This document shows, one piece after another, positions 11,310 to 21,730 of a DNA stretch of 64,000 nt. The stretch is from Epithemia pelagica (Eukaryota; Bacillariophyta; Bacillariophyceae; Surirellales; Surirellaceae). Under the pieces are notes generated by a model. It was not told where the DNA came from. It was given only the letters and a program-made list of their open reading frames with translations, and made no database searches. The DNA lies in NCBI GenBank assembly GCA_946965045.2, contig OX337240.1, forward strand, positions 2,170,001 through 2,234,000. The letters are read 5' to 3'. Position 1 is the first letter of the stretch. Each line of letters opens with the position of its first letter. The translations under genes and the position numbers were made by a program.

Positions 11310-13144
11310 AGTCCCAAGCTGTCGACAAATGGCAGAACAAAGTTCACAAATCGTCGGCTCTACGATGACGACGATGATCTGTATCGAGGTTGTTTATCGT
11401 TGTGTTCAATGGGGGAGGAGGCAAAATCTCCACAAATTTGGACTTCTCTCTCGGTGCCCTTCCCAAGATTGGCATGTGATGGTGGACGACTTGCAATAGA
11501 AGTGTTTGGCCAAATATTTTGTGATTACTTATGAATGGCGCATGGGCACGTGGTCATAATTGATAAATGAGATGTCAACGGACAAAATTCTGACTGACAT
11601 GCGCTCACATAATCCTAAATAGTTAGACACTCTTATTGGACGGCAATACCAGCTGCCTCCGCTCGAAACAGAATTTGGCCACTTTCTTGTTTTTGAACGC
11701 TTCGAACTTCGAACCAACAATCATGTCCTCATCGTCATCCTCCTCGATCTTTGAGATTGAGAATTGAGACCTCAAGAGCTTATCTTCGAAGATCCTTCAG
11801 GTATATCGTCTCCAGATTGGACGACTCTCCCGCAACCCTCTCACATCATGACGCTCAGTCTCGATACAAATCTGTTGCCGTGACGGAGAGATGCCTCTGA
11901 ACAATTCTACTTCAGACAGGGGCTTCAAACGAACCGAACTAAGAGCTTCAATGTGAGGATATTTGTTCACCGTGGAGATGATGGGAGGTATACCGCATCT
12001 TGGGATATCATTATCTAGAATCTCTTTCGCAGTTGATGTTGGTCAATGTCTAGTTTCTGCACTTAGTTTCAGAGCAGATTGTTCTAAGAATGATATTGAT
12101 GAAAATATAATTGGGTAGTCATGTGACAGGCAGAATTCCATATCTTGTTATGATATTTACTTCTATAATACAAGGAGATTGAATACTTCGCACCTGCGAT
12201 TGTCTCTTTGCGTCCGATATGCGTTTCATCGCTGTCCTACAGGACACTCACAACAGATGCTCCAAGAATGGAGAGCGTCGTGGTTCGGCAATACCGTTTG
12301 AATTTCCATGAGAATGAAATCATGGATACCGCAAGACATATGTGAAGCAAGATGTGCTTCACATGTTTCTCTTGATGATGTAAATTTCTTGTTGCTTCGT
12401 GTCCTATTTTTGTCACGAGAAGTTGATGTTGGGAGTTGGGAGACTGGACCGACACATGTTGTTTAGAGTGGTAATAGGAGTAGGATGTCGTTTACATTTT
12501 CAAGGCCAACGCAAGTTCTCTGTTTCCAGGGAAGAGCTCATTGAACATCGTGTTGTGGTGGTTTGCGTTTGCGGTCCTTTCCTCGGCCTCATCGTCTGGT
12601 CGACGGCGCGATAAGAAGATAAATAGTTCTCTCGCAGTTCTCGCGAATGCAAAGACCTTCATTTCGGCGCCTCGACATAGACCCAATCCGTGTCTAGTTT
12701 CCTATCGCCTTGGGACACACATTCAAAGAGCACAACATATTGACTTTTATGGGTCTTGTAGATAGAGTGTATACGAAAGATTTACACATTCGTGACTTAG
12801 CTTCCAAGAATAAGTGCCGCAAAGAATAGTGGTGCGGAAGCTGATGCGCGTACGCCGGCTTGTTCGAACGGAGACAGAACGGAAGCTGTCCAAATTTTTG
12901 GTGACCCGTTGCGGTGATTGGGGCCATGGGATTGCATATTTTATCTATTTTGAAATTTCGCTATCCCTCTCACTAATCCAACAACAAATCCATACAACGG
13001 GGCACCTGTTTGCCATCGTGGGTGAGAGAGCCAAGGCTGAACCTCAGGAAGTACTTGTGCGTTTCATTCCATCCAGCATACTGCATTTCGAATCGGCCTC
13101 TCGGGTGAATACAAAGGACCATTAGATGCACAGGGAAATAAACC
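11310..13144. other. Intergenic region between divergent GNAT paralogs 1 and 2
   Basis: Paralogs 1 and 2 are divergently transcribed from this 1.8-kb stretch, so it holds both promoters. Open frames inside are short, mostly without ATG, and show no family features. No repeat, RNA gene or mobile-element end was recognised. Confidence 0.4.
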
Positions 13145-14440
13145 ATGATCTTCTGCGGGGCTGGAAACTCAACATTGCAACTTGCGGAAAGAGCAGCTGA
13201 AGCGGTCAATAAAATGCTGTCAGTAGGTGCAGTGAATTGGGAGGAAGAGCAGGATGACGAGATCAAAGTAGAGACTGCAAATGCATCGATCGAAGAATCG
13301 AAAACATGCAATACAAACGAAGCGCATGGTACATACTCGTCACACTTTGACGTTGGCAATCTGGACGTGTCATCCATTGATATTTTTGCGGAAAAGCTCC
13401 GAGTCTCGACCAAAGAGGTGGCAAACGAGAGATTCGGCTGCAGCTTGACATGGTGCAATGGGAGGGAACCAAAAACAGAGGGAGGCAGTATTCTGGATGG
13501 TACCATGAGATTTGTTCCTTTTGAGCTAGGGTCTGTCGGAACCAATGGCAAAGAGAACCAACAAAACGATCGAAGTATATCTCTTTCTAGTAAGGTACGG
13601 TATCAGCCACATCCTTCAGAATATCGTCGACAAACGAGAAAGGGAGAGACCAACTACAACGAACGAGGGGAACAAATATATCCGTCGGAAATAGTGGTTT
13701 ACAAGCCCAAACGACCGTGGGCTTCAAGTGGTAAGGGTAAGCAGCCACCGGAGCTACAAATATCTTGGTCGGTAGAGAAAAATCTGGAAATGGGAAATAT
13801 CGACCAATGGACAGGTTGTTTGCTTAGAGACAATGTTGAGATTGGTTGGATTACAATGTACAGTATCAGCCAACGAATAAACAGAAAACCCAAAATTAAC
13901 GACGCGGCTGTGTCACTCTTTGTGGAACATTTCATACTACCCGCTAATAATCCGTTGGGGGCAGGAGACGAGACAAGCGGAAGAGGGGCCCAAACTAACG
14001 GACAGAAACGGGACAACACACACGCAACAAATTCCAAGCAAGTGGGGGGAACAAGCTTATCGTCGGAAGGTGGAGGCATCATGACCTTGTCAAGAATGCT
14101 TGCAATTGGCCCTATCTTCCTGGTTACCGATATAACAATACAGCCCAATCATCGGGGAGTTGGTTTTGGTCTTTTCCTACTTGATGGAGCTTGTCGGAGA
14201 GTTGCAGAGTCATTCTCGCTTGTGATTGTATCACTTCGAGAAGCAGTTGATGAGACTCTCAAGGCCTACATTGGGTTGCTCGGCTTTACATGCTTGGACG
14301 GTCGTGAAGACTTTGTAGGGAGGCGGAACGGTCGCCATTCCCCATGCATTGAAGAGATTTGTCCTTATTTGCCAACACCAACTGGCATTGTAGCTGGAGC
14401 ACAAACTAACGCACCAACTCAGGCATCCACGAAGAAGTAA
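13145..14440 (+). CDS. GNAT-like N-acetyltransferase, paralog 2
   Basis: This is a 431-residue protein, ATG at 13145 with C at -1 and A at -3. Residues 1-170 are acidic and Ser-rich. Then comes a block parallel to paralog 1: VVYKPKRPWASS, ELQISWSVEKNLEMG and IGWITMYSI. Motif A of the GNAT fold is clear in IQPNHRGVGFGLFLLDGAC, followed by a strand VIVSL and YIGLLGF. In paralog 1 the equivalents are DSRYRGTGFGLCLIEDAC and YFRLMGF, so the two genes derive from a duplication. The substrate is unknown. The downstream Copia element begins 191 bp past the stop. Confidence 0.7.
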   Translation: MIFCGAGNSTLQLAERAAEAVNKMLSVGAVNWEEEQDDEIKVETANASIEESKTCNTNEAHGTYSSHFDVGNLDVSSIDIFAEKLRVSTKEVANERFGCSLTWCNGREPKTEGGSILDGTMRFVPFELGSVGTNGKENQQNDRSISLSSKVRYQPHPSEYRRQTRKGETNYNERGEQIYPSEIVVYKPKRPWASSGKGKQPPELQISWSVEKNLEMGNIDQWTGCLLRDNVEIGWITMYSISQRINRKPKINDAAVSLFVEHFILPANNPLGAGDETSGRGAQTNGQKRDNTHATNSKQVGGTSLSSEGGGIMTLSRMLAIGPIFLVTDITIQPNHRGVGFGLFLLDGACRRVAESFSLVIVSLREAVDETLKAYIGLLGFTCLDGREDFVGRRNGRHSPCIEEICPYLPTPTGIVAGAQTNAPTQASTKK

Positions 14441-14631
14441 TATAGATTGTTCATTATTCATACGGCTACTACTCCTATGAGAAAAATGGCTCAATTATAT
14501 GACTACGGTAGCGTCATCCGAGAGGACTATTGTGAGAAAAATTAACGCGGTGGTCACAGCGAATGAAGCTCGCCTGGCTCAAAGACAGTTGACCCGGCTT
14601 GCAGTTGCAGTCTCCCGAATCTCGAATCTTA

Positions 14632-14809
14632 TGTCTTATTCTACTTGATAGAATCCGTTCCAAAGAAAGACTAAGATAAGCGTTACAACTACATCCATCG
14701 CATAAAACCAGTAAAGTGGCCCCCCGGCCGTAAGGCCCAATCTACGTCGCCATAAGGCCCAATCTACGTCATGCTGACGTATCAATCCCGTATCGACCAG
14801 AATGAGACA
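14632..14809 (-). repeat. 3' LTR of the deleted Copia element
   Basis: 178 bp, TG...CA ends. It contains an 18-bp direct repeat (TAAGGCCCAATCTACGTC) at about 14731 and 14753 and a TACGTCA-TGC-TGACGTA dyad. The sequence appears identical to 19526-19703. Confidence 0.95.
14765..14781. promoter_or_regulatory. CRE/bZIP-type dyad in the LTR
   Basis: TACGTCA and TGACGTA face each other across a 3-base spacer. TGACGT/ACGTCA cores are the known CO2/cAMP-responsive elements bound by bZIP factors in diatoms. That this site drives the retroelement is inference. The second copy lies in the other LTR at 19659-19675. Confidence 0.4.
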
Positions 14810-14855
14810 GTCCCCGCCAGTGGATCAACCAATGAGAGTTGAGTTACTGGCCCCA

Positions 14856-17438
14856 TTAGAGGTGTGCGGGATTGGTCCCATTGGTAGATAAGGACGGAGG
14901 ACCGCCTGCCCCGAAAGCGGCCGAATACGTAAACTGCGAAATGAGAATATTCCGACGTTCCCGTGGTAAGATCTTGGTGAAAAGATCAGCGATGTTGGAT
15001 TCAGTATCTTCCTTGCCCACACGGATAATAGATGCCGCTGCTGCCTCGCGTACCGAGTGGTAGTTGATAGCATTGTGCCTCTTGCTCAAGACTGAAGACG
15101 GGAGACTCGTGTTTTTCACGACACCCCGGTTGTCACAGAGAACACTCGCCGGACCAACCAAAGGAACCCCAAACATCCGAAGTTTGTACCGTAATGCGAC
15201 GATCATTTCCTTGGCGATACGAAGCGCGACAAATTCGCTGCCAAAACTTGAAGTTTCAACGGTATTTTGCCTCTTGGAGTACCACAAGATGGGAGCATTT
15301 TGCACAAAGATGAGTATACCGGTGTGAGATCGACGAGTGACAACGTTTCCAGCATGGTCAGCATCCACGAAACATGTGATACTGACAGGACGCCCCAATG
15401 GTGGAGGCATTTTACTTGGAATCTCCTCGGCAACTTCGCCGTAAAACTCTTTCCAATCGTCAATTGGCACTTGGGGAAAACATGACTCATCCAGCACCAC
15501 GTCCTTTGGATCAAAGACCAGCTTCAGCTTCGAGTGCGACTTGAGGAAAGCAAATATGTGATAGACTGCCTCCAAGTGACCGACCCTCGGGTTTGCCAAG
15601 AATTGTGAAAGAATGGACACTTCCAAGTAGATGTCCACTCGCCCAATCTCCACGGCCCAACGTAACACACCAATCAACTGTTGATACCGCGACGTTAATG
15701 CTGCGTTGAGTTCTGGGGTTGTGTCCAACTCCGGCTTGTAAGAAGAGACAACCGGTACCTTGGCCGTCGTTTTAAGGTGTTTCCCGTCCCCGTCTTCCTT
15801 GAGAAGATCTTCCACGATTCGAATCGCGTTGGCGACATATTTTTCACTGGACATGCCCCATGCCCATGACCCGCTTGGCAAGTTGTGTTTATATATCTGA
15901 GCGCCGAGATACACTGTTGGCTCACCCACGCTCCCTGCTTTGATCTTGTAATGTTTATCAATCTCGTCAAGTACCGGATGCGGATCTTCGCTTACCAGTA
16001 GTATGTCATCCACATAGACTAATATGATCTCATAATATTCCTCTCCCGAGCTTCTCCTCGCCTTCCTCCGTAGGACACATGGATCCGCTTGGGTGTCAAT
16101 GAAACCCATATCATAAAGGGTCACCATGAGCGTGGCCCGCCAACTTGCACCGGAGGATTTCAGCCCGTATAGGGCCCTTACCATGACACAGACCTTTCCC
16201 TGAAACTCGTTCCCCACTTCCGGACCCCCATGAAACCAAATCTTCTCTCGACATGGCGCATTCAAGTAGGCATTACCTATATCACACGCGAGTACCTTTA
16301 GCCCATTGAGTGCGGCAATGAGAAAAGCAATCCTGATTGAGTCTCGGCTGACGACGCTCGAGTAGGTCAGGCTTGACGGCGCGTCAGTCATATGCCCCCC
16401 TGCCACGAGCCGTGCCTTCCTGGTAAGATCCATTTTTATGTCAAAAACCATATGACATTTAATTTCCGTATACCCGATAAGCTGCCGCCCTGCTCGTACC
16501 TCTTCTAGATCCAGATCGTCCCTCGCTTCCCATGCTACCTTCACTACCCTGAGCTCCTTGTCTATCGCATCCCTCCAGAAGGTAGTTCCAGTTACCTCAT
16601 CAATCTTTAGTGCCTCTTCAACCGAATGGGGTAGCTTTATCCCATATTTCTCCGTGGTCTTCCAATATTTCTTCTTCACTTTCTTCACCATCCGACGCAT
16701 ATGGTTTAGCGTCTGTGGCACCCACCACTTGAATGCTGGTTCTTCCACTAGCCCTTGTGCGACCGCGTACTCTGCCAACTCGACTGCGTACCCATTTTTC
16801 GCGTCCCTAAGAGGTATCCACATTTGCGTCCCGTCTCGACATTCGACAGCTATTTCCCATCCTTTCGTCGTTTTCTTCGGGTGCCGATTCCCGTTCTGTC
16901 CCACATGGTATCCGTCCTCGATGGCCACAGCGTCCCCGTTTTTCCTGTGACCGACGATCTCCTGTATAACGACGTATCTCTTTCCCTCCGTGTCCAGCTG
17001 TGAATAGAGATTTTCCGCCACCAAGTTGGCAGTGTATTCCTGTATCACGCCACCAGGAAAGCTTACCTGGTACGTTCTTGTGTCGAATTTCGGGTTTCGA
17101 TTGAACTTTCCTACTGGCTTGCCATCTAACCCTTTTTGCCGTTTTTCCACTGTGCCAAACATCTGCTCACCTCCCATCTCGACTTGTATCTGTGCTCCGA
17201 TGTACTCGTCGTATCCTTCCCCGTGCAAATCGGCCTCATCTGTCTCCTCGACGATCATGTCACCATATTCGTCGTCCGTTGGGACGATCCCGACACGTCC
17301 CCGTCTTTCCTCTTCCGGTTCTACATCCTCGAGATAACCCGGCCCATTTCCTTCTTCATCGGTGAAATTCTGATCGTCTAACCTCTCCTCAACAATCAAC
17401 TTGAATTGTTTGACCCTTTCGGCAATGTCTGGCCACAA
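14856..17438 (-). CDS. Copia pol remnant: linker, reverse transcriptase and RNase H
   Basis: This open frame of about 860 codons has no ATG at its 5' end; it overlaps the end of gag in the -1 frame and has a stop codon about 12 codons upstream of its first residues. It starts in the acidic linker that normally follows integrase. A chromodomain-like segment follows (GWEIAVECRDGTQMWIPL, EPAFKWWV). Reverse transcriptase has RALYGLKSSGASWR and the catalytic ILVYVDDILL motif. RNase H has FVDADHAGN, WYSKRQNTVETSS and the ADLFTK end. Expression would need -1 frameshifting from gag. Since protease and integrase are missing, the join just upstream is probably the deletion junction. Confidence 0.9.
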   Translation of the reverse strand: MWPDIAERVKQFKLIVEERLDDQNFTDEEGNGPGYLEDVEPEEERRGRVGIVPTDDEYGDMIVEETDEADLHGEGYDEYIGAQIQVEMGGEQMFGTVEKRQKGLDGKPVGKFNRNPKFDTRTYQVSFPGGVIQEYTANLVAENLYSQLDTEGKRYVVIQEIVGHRKNGDAVAIEDGYHVGQNGNRHPKKTTKGWEIAVECRDGTQMWIPLRDAKNGYAVELAEYAVAQGLVEEPAFKWWVPQTLNHMRRMVKKVKKKYWKTTEKYGIKLPHSVEEALKIDEVTGTTFWRDAIDKELRVVKVAWEARDDLDLEEVRAGRQLIGYTEIKCHMVFDIKMDLTRKARLVAGGHMTDAPSSLTYSSVVSRDSIRIAFLIAALNGLKVLACDIGNAYLNAPCREKIWFHGGPEVGNEFQGKVCVMVRALYGLKSSGASWRATLMVTLYDMGFIDTQADPCVLRRKARRSSGEEYYEIILVYVDDILLVSEDPHPVLDEIDKHYKIKAGSVGEPTVYLGAQIYKHNLPSGSWAWGMSSEKYVANAIRIVEDLLKEDGDGKHLKTTAKVPVVSSYKPELDTTPELNAALTSRYQQLIGVLRWAVEIGRVDIYLEVSILSQFLANPRVGHLEAVYHIFAFLKSHSKLKLVFDPKDVVLDESCFPQVPIDDWKEFYGEVAEEIPSKMPPPLGRPVSITCFVDADHAGNVVTRRSHTGILIFVQNAPILWYSKRQNTVETSSFGSEFVALRIAKEMIVALRYKLRMFGVPLVGPASVLCDNRGVVKNTSLPSSVLSKRHNAINYHSVREAAAASIIRVGKEDTESNIADLFTKILPRERRNILISQFTYSAAFGAGGPPSLSTNGTNPAHL

Positions 17439-19487
17439 TTCACTACCGATATGCCATGGCGGCTACTCCCCGAATCGTCCCCATAAGCCCCGTTCCCGAA
17501 CCTTCTCCCATTGGTGCTTCCGCGCTCTCCCTGAGTATTGCCGTCACTTCCCCTATTGCCGTCACTTCCCCCATTGCCCCCGCTGGTGGTGCGATTCCCC
17601 TCGTTGGTGATATCCGTGATGACGGATTGGTTCTCCATTTGAATTTCGGCGACCCCACGGCCTCCACCACCATGTCGTCCACCACCGTGTCCTCGTCCAC
17701 CGCGACCACGTCCCCGGCCACCGAAAGTACGGCCGCCACCACGACCGCCCTGTGCTCGAACACGTTCCCGTTCCTGATGGATGTAAGCTTGGCCACTGGG
17801 ACCTAACAAGTTCATTTCTTGGCTTGAGAATCGGCGGGTGACATCAGTCACGTCCACGCCAAAGAAGGTGTAAACGCCATTGTTCTGCTCAAGGCCAGTA
17901 AAATTGCGCGGCCGATTACTTGATGTGGCTTCCGAAACAAAGCGGTGACGTCCTTGGTTGCGACGGTTCCCGACAGCGACATCCGGGTAGATGTCAGATA
18001 TCTCTCGAGAGATATACGCAATAGCCCCTTGAAGATCGGTCCGGTGGTTGCTTCGAACGTACGATTTAATCACAGCGAACTCTGCTGTCGCCACCTTCAT
18101 ATTGTCGATGAGAATCTTGACCTGGTTCGCCGTAGACCGGCGATTTGGGGTGCTATCCAACGTCCGAAAAGCACGCAATAGTTGTGCCGAGTACGAGTCA
18201 AAGCTAAATACACGTTCGTTTTGATAGACCACCGTTTCTAAAATAGCTTCAGCCTTGGAGATGCGACGCTCCTTCTGTCCCCCCCCATCGAAATGATCGA
18301 CCAATGCCATCCATGCGCGTCGACCATCTTGTGAAGCCTGGAAAGGCTGAATCCACGTCGCAGGTTGATCCTTGACAAGGTCACTCAATAGGCGAAACAC
18401 TTCCTTGTTGTCTTCTTTGAAGTACGGCCCACCTAGAGGGTAGCTATAGAGCTCTTGTTCCCTAGTGCTTGCAAAGACATGGGTAGGCGCTAAATCGGGA
18501 CGAATCACGTAGTCCAATGGTGCCTTCTGTTTTCCATAGATATGCGATAGGTAGGTTGGGAACTCTTGACTCCAATCCTCCCAGTCTTCTTCCTTGAGGG
18601 CAGAGGGCTTAATATCAGGTGCAGAGGATTTCTCCGACTGGATCTCCATCGCGTCCAGGGATTCGGCTAGGACAGCAGTTGTGAAGTCTCCGTAGTTAAG
18701 CGGACGGCCTTGACGACGCGCTCTGGCGGACCAGAAGCACATTCCTTGAATGTTCTTTACGACGCTTGAAGGAATCGCCACGTTGTGCGGGTACGGGCGC
18801 TTTTCCAGCCTCGACACCAGTTGGGTCACGTCATCCGATGTCATTCTTCCATATGACTCTAGGGTGTTAAGGCGTTCGGTATATTTCGAAAGGATTCGCG
18901 CCACATACACTAAGTGCCATTCCCACAGCAGAGAGGGGTGGTGGTGGTGCTGGAACGCCTGGAGGTATTCCATCTCCTCCTCCTCCTCCAGCGCCACCAC
19001 CGCCTGCTCCTCCTCCTCCGCCTCCAGCGCCGCCGCCTGCACCTCCTCCTGCACCTCCTCCTGCACCTCCTCCTGCAGCACCGCCGCCGCCTCCGCCTCC
19101 TGCGGCACCGCCACCATGTCCGCCTCCTCCCGCTCCCAGCGCACCACATCCTGCACCGGCTCCACCGCCGGCACCTCCCGTTCCGGCGCTTCCTGCGCCA
19201 GTCCCAGGCGCACCACCTGGTGCCGCCACTCCCGGGGCCGTTCCTGCAGCTGTCCCTGCTGCGGTTCCTCCTGTAGTTCCAGGTACACCTCCTGGCGGGT
19301 CACTCCCTCCCGCTCCCGTTCCCATACTTGCGCCATGGCGTGAAGTACGATCTCCTCCCCCATTCCCCGTGGCCCCGGGGTTCCCATTTCCGCTTCCGCC
19401 TCCACTTCCGCTTCCGCTTCCGCTTCCGCTTCCGCTCCTTCCACTTGCAGTTGCAGTTTTCGTATTCGATCGTGTCGATGTAGCCAT
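17396..19487 (-). pseudogene. Copia gag, with a frame change in its GC-rich N-terminal part
   Basis: The only ATG close to the 5' LTR is at 19487 (MATSTRSNTKT) and opens a Gly-rich frame of about 206 codons that ends near 18867. The recognisable gag body (for example DFTTAVLAESLDAMEIQ, WIQPFQASQDGRRAWMALVDHFDGGG) lies in another frame, open from 19444 (no ATG) to 17396. A +1/-1 change between about 18900 and 19000 is needed to join them, by mutation or recoding. The C-terminus has Arg/Gly-rich RGG repeats in place of a CCHC zinc knuckle, then RHGISVVNCG, which resembles the linker in front of Copia protease. Gag packages the element's RNA. Confidence 0.7.
18950..19240. repeat. GC-rich trinucleotide and 12-bp tandem repeat inside gag
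   Basis: On the plus strand the stretch is made of CTCCTC, GCCGCC and CTCCTGCACCTC units, the last repeated about three times at 19045-19078. All three minus-strand frames are open here, reading Gly-rich, Glu/Val-rich or Arg-rich. Repeat-length slippage here is a likely cause of the gag frame change. Confidence 0.7.
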
Positions 19488-19525
19488 TCTTCGTTCTTCT
19501 TTACCAGACGATGGGTCTGATAAAC

Positions 19526-19703
19526 TGTCTTATTCTACTTGATAGAATCCGTTCCAAAGAAAGACTAAGATAAGCGTTACAACTACATCCATCGCATAAA
19601 ACCAGTAAAGTGGCCCCCCGGCCGTAAGGCCCAATCTACGTCGCCATAAGGCCCAATCTACGTCATGCTGACGTATCAATCCCGTATCGACCAGAATGAG
19701 ACA
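19526..19703 (-). repeat. 5' LTR of the deleted Copia element
   Basis: Appears identical to 14632-14809. It should carry the promoter for minus-strand transcription. No standard TGG-type primer binding site follows; the next bases read GTTTATCAGACCCATCGTC. Confidence 0.95.
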
Positions 19704-19940
19704 CTTAACGATGCGTTAACGTATACGCCTGGCGAGACCCACGTTACAGCAATACTAACGAAGGATTTATATTGTAGAGCACGGAGGGTAGTGTAACGTG
19801 CAAAAATATTGAATCGATTTGAAATCGTCACCTCACTTTTCAACAACAAGAGACGTTCAAACCGTAGGAAACAATCCAGAAGGACGACAAGCGGCGACAA
19901 CACGGCGTCGAGAATTGTTCCCTTCTGGAGGATCGAAGAG

Positions 19941-21152
19941 ATGCAGGTTAAGAATAGGTCAAAGAAACCATCAAACTCTCGCAACATGCGACGTAAAGAG
20001 GCCAAGAAACCAGCCAGCGAGCGGACTTCTTCAAAGCTTCATGAAGTCTTGGGCATGGCTATTTCCGATGTGTTTGGAGCCATCCATGCCCTTGTATGTC
20101 AGCCATGTGACTTGTCCACCGTCGGAATGACTTCGGACGAGTGCGCATCGTACGAGAACGCCAGGGTATCTGTGAACGTTATTGATGTTCCGCAATGGTG
20201 CCAAGAAGCCAATCAATCACCTGATCTTCCACCTGGTGCGGACGAAGTCTCATGTTTGACAGAGGCTCCAGAAAGTCCAATGAAAAACTCTCTACTCGAA
20301 AAATCAGAAGGTGTTAAGGCGGACAAGGACGATCATGAAGGAAAAATAGTTTTCCGTGACTTTGAGAGCAAAGCCGACACCGCTAGTCTAAGGGTCCTTG
20401 CAATTGACGGAGGAGATACGACTCTGAATACTTCTGGGTTTTCCGAGCTTCGATCAACTCCCTCCATGTCCTCGGACTTTGCGTTCAGTCAAAGGGAATG
20501 TGCCAACATTGATTTTAGTCGCGAATGCCGCATACAGTGGGCGATTCAGAGAAACGTTCTTCCTGGACTCGATCGATGGAAAGGTATTCTACGCCGAACA
20601 GCACAATCTGCCGAAAGTGAGGCACCGGCATTGGGATTAGTGCAAGGCTTCTGGATCAGACGACCCCAAAACAAGAATGGGAAGTTCACAACTCAACCTT
20701 TGTCTGTGTCACCAGATGAAGTCGACCTGGTGGCCCTACAAAACATGAACGCCTCTTTGGGTCATTTCTGGCGAACAGCAATGAGCAGAGGGTGGCCGAC
20801 CATCAATCACAAAAAACGTAAGGGAGCTGACAAAGAAAATCAGTGCATCAACGGTACACCTGCCGACGATATCTATTCAGCAAACGAATGTTGTCTTGTT
20901 GCCCATGTCTGGATCATGCCACAATATCGGGGAAATGGATGGGGCCTGATCATGGCAGACAAGGCGAGCCGCGTCATACCTCGTCGTTACAGAAGGAAGC
21001 GAGAGCAGCTTGTTGCTACATCTTCCAACACAACGGCAAACGATGCCCATGTTGTCTTGGCTCTTCCTCCGTACAACAAAAAGCTTCAAACCTACTTTGG
21101 AGAAAAAGGGGGTTGGAGTCAATGTTGGGATCCCGACCTTCTCACCAGGTGA
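19941..21152 (+). CDS. GNAT-like N-acetyltransferase, paralog 3
   Basis: This is a 403-residue protein from the ATG at 19941. The frame is open upstream to 19809 but has no earlier ATG. The N-terminus is basic (KNRSKKP, RRKEAKKP). The middle part is variable. Motif A of the GNAT fold appears near the C-terminus in MPQYRGNGWGLIMADKAS, followed by HVVLALPPYN and a short tail. Its last helix ends in YFGEKGG rather than the GF motif of the other two copies. It is the most diverged of the three paralogs and lies 238 bp beyond the Copia insertion; before that insertion it was a near neighbour of paralog 2. Confidence 0.6.
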   Translation: MQVKNRSKKPSNSRNMRRKEAKKPASERTSSKLHEVLGMAISDVFGAIHALVCQPCDLSTVGMTSDECASYENARVSVNVIDVPQWCQEANQSPDLPPGADEVSCLTEAPESPMKNSLLEKSEGVKADKDDHEGKIVFRDFESKADTASLRVLAIDGGDTTLNTSGFSELRSTPSMSSDFAFSQRECANIDFSRECRIQWAIQRNVLPGLDRWKGILRRTAQSAESEAPALGLVQGFWIRRPQNKNGKFTTQPLSVSPDEVDLVALQNMNASLGHFWRTAMSRGWPTINHKKRKGADKENQCINGTPADDIYSANECCLVAHVWIMPQYRGNGWGLIMADKASRVIPRRYRRKREQLVATSSNTTANDAHVVLALPPYNKKLQTYFGEKGGWSQCWDPDLLTR

Positions 21153-21357
21153 AAGAAGACCATCATCTTCACAAAACTCGTACAAGGCTAAAGAGAATTG
21201 ATGTACTAGATGTTCAGGCTACTTCCTGTCAGACGCACCCATTTATCATGTGGGACTGTCTCCTTCCCGAGGTTCATTTGGAATTTCGTGACAACTCTGG
21301 CTCATACAATGTCGACCAAAGTGCAACGCTAGAGGGATATTTCAATAGTAGCATAAA

Positions 21358-21573
21358 CTAGCTTATGTGAGTGGAAAAATGTTGCCATCGTCCTGATTTA
21401 GCACATGCAACTCCTTGTGATGGCCATAACGCGACGCTTTGATAATCCTCAGGACATTGTCTTCTGACCTCGATGTAGAGGTCTGAGGCCGAACAATGAG
21501 ATAATTCAATCCACGATTCTACGAATGCAGAGCATATCACCAGGATAAGTGCAAGAAGACGTCTGACGCGCAT
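21358..21573 (-). CDS. Possible small secreted protein (71 aa)
   Basis: From the ATG at 21573 the frame encodes MRVRR, then a hydrophobic core LLALILVICSAFV, a good signal-peptide shape, then a short Cys-containing tail. No family is recognised. Its short length and lack of other support mean it may be chance. Confidence 0.3.
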   Translation of the reverse strand: MRVRRLLALILVICSAFVESWIELSHCSASDLYIEVRRQCPEDYQSVALWPSQGVACAKSGRWQHFSTHIS

Positions 21574-21730
21574 GTCCAACCGTCACGAGGAAAAAACCGC
21601 ATCAATACAATTACATCTCGGTCCAACAGAACAATAACGACAACAGTACTTCCTCATGGCAAATGATATACCTGAACATCTAAATCCACCTCACACTGTT
21701 ACTGGGAACCAAGTACACATAGAGACATGG

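Larger units (their letters stand above)
14632..19703 (-). mobile_element. Ty1/Copia retrotransposon, internally deleted (no protease or integrase)
   Basis: The element is 5.07 kb and is transcribed on the minus strand. Its LTRs (14632-14809 and 19526-19703, 178 bp) begin TGTCTTATTC and end GAATGAGACA and look identical. The bases next to the outer ends share CTTA on both sides, a short target duplication. A purine stretch (GGCGGGGAC) precedes the 3' LTR. Gag is followed directly by the linker, reverse transcriptase and RNase H, while protease and integrase are absent. The element therefore looks like a recent insertion of a non-autonomous deletion derivative that would need proteins from a complete relative. 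Confidence 0.92.

Noticed and set aside
18750-19343. Ser/Cys-rich plus-strand frame of 197 codons
   Set aside because: Arises from GC-rich triplet repeats of the gag gene that lack stops in most frames.
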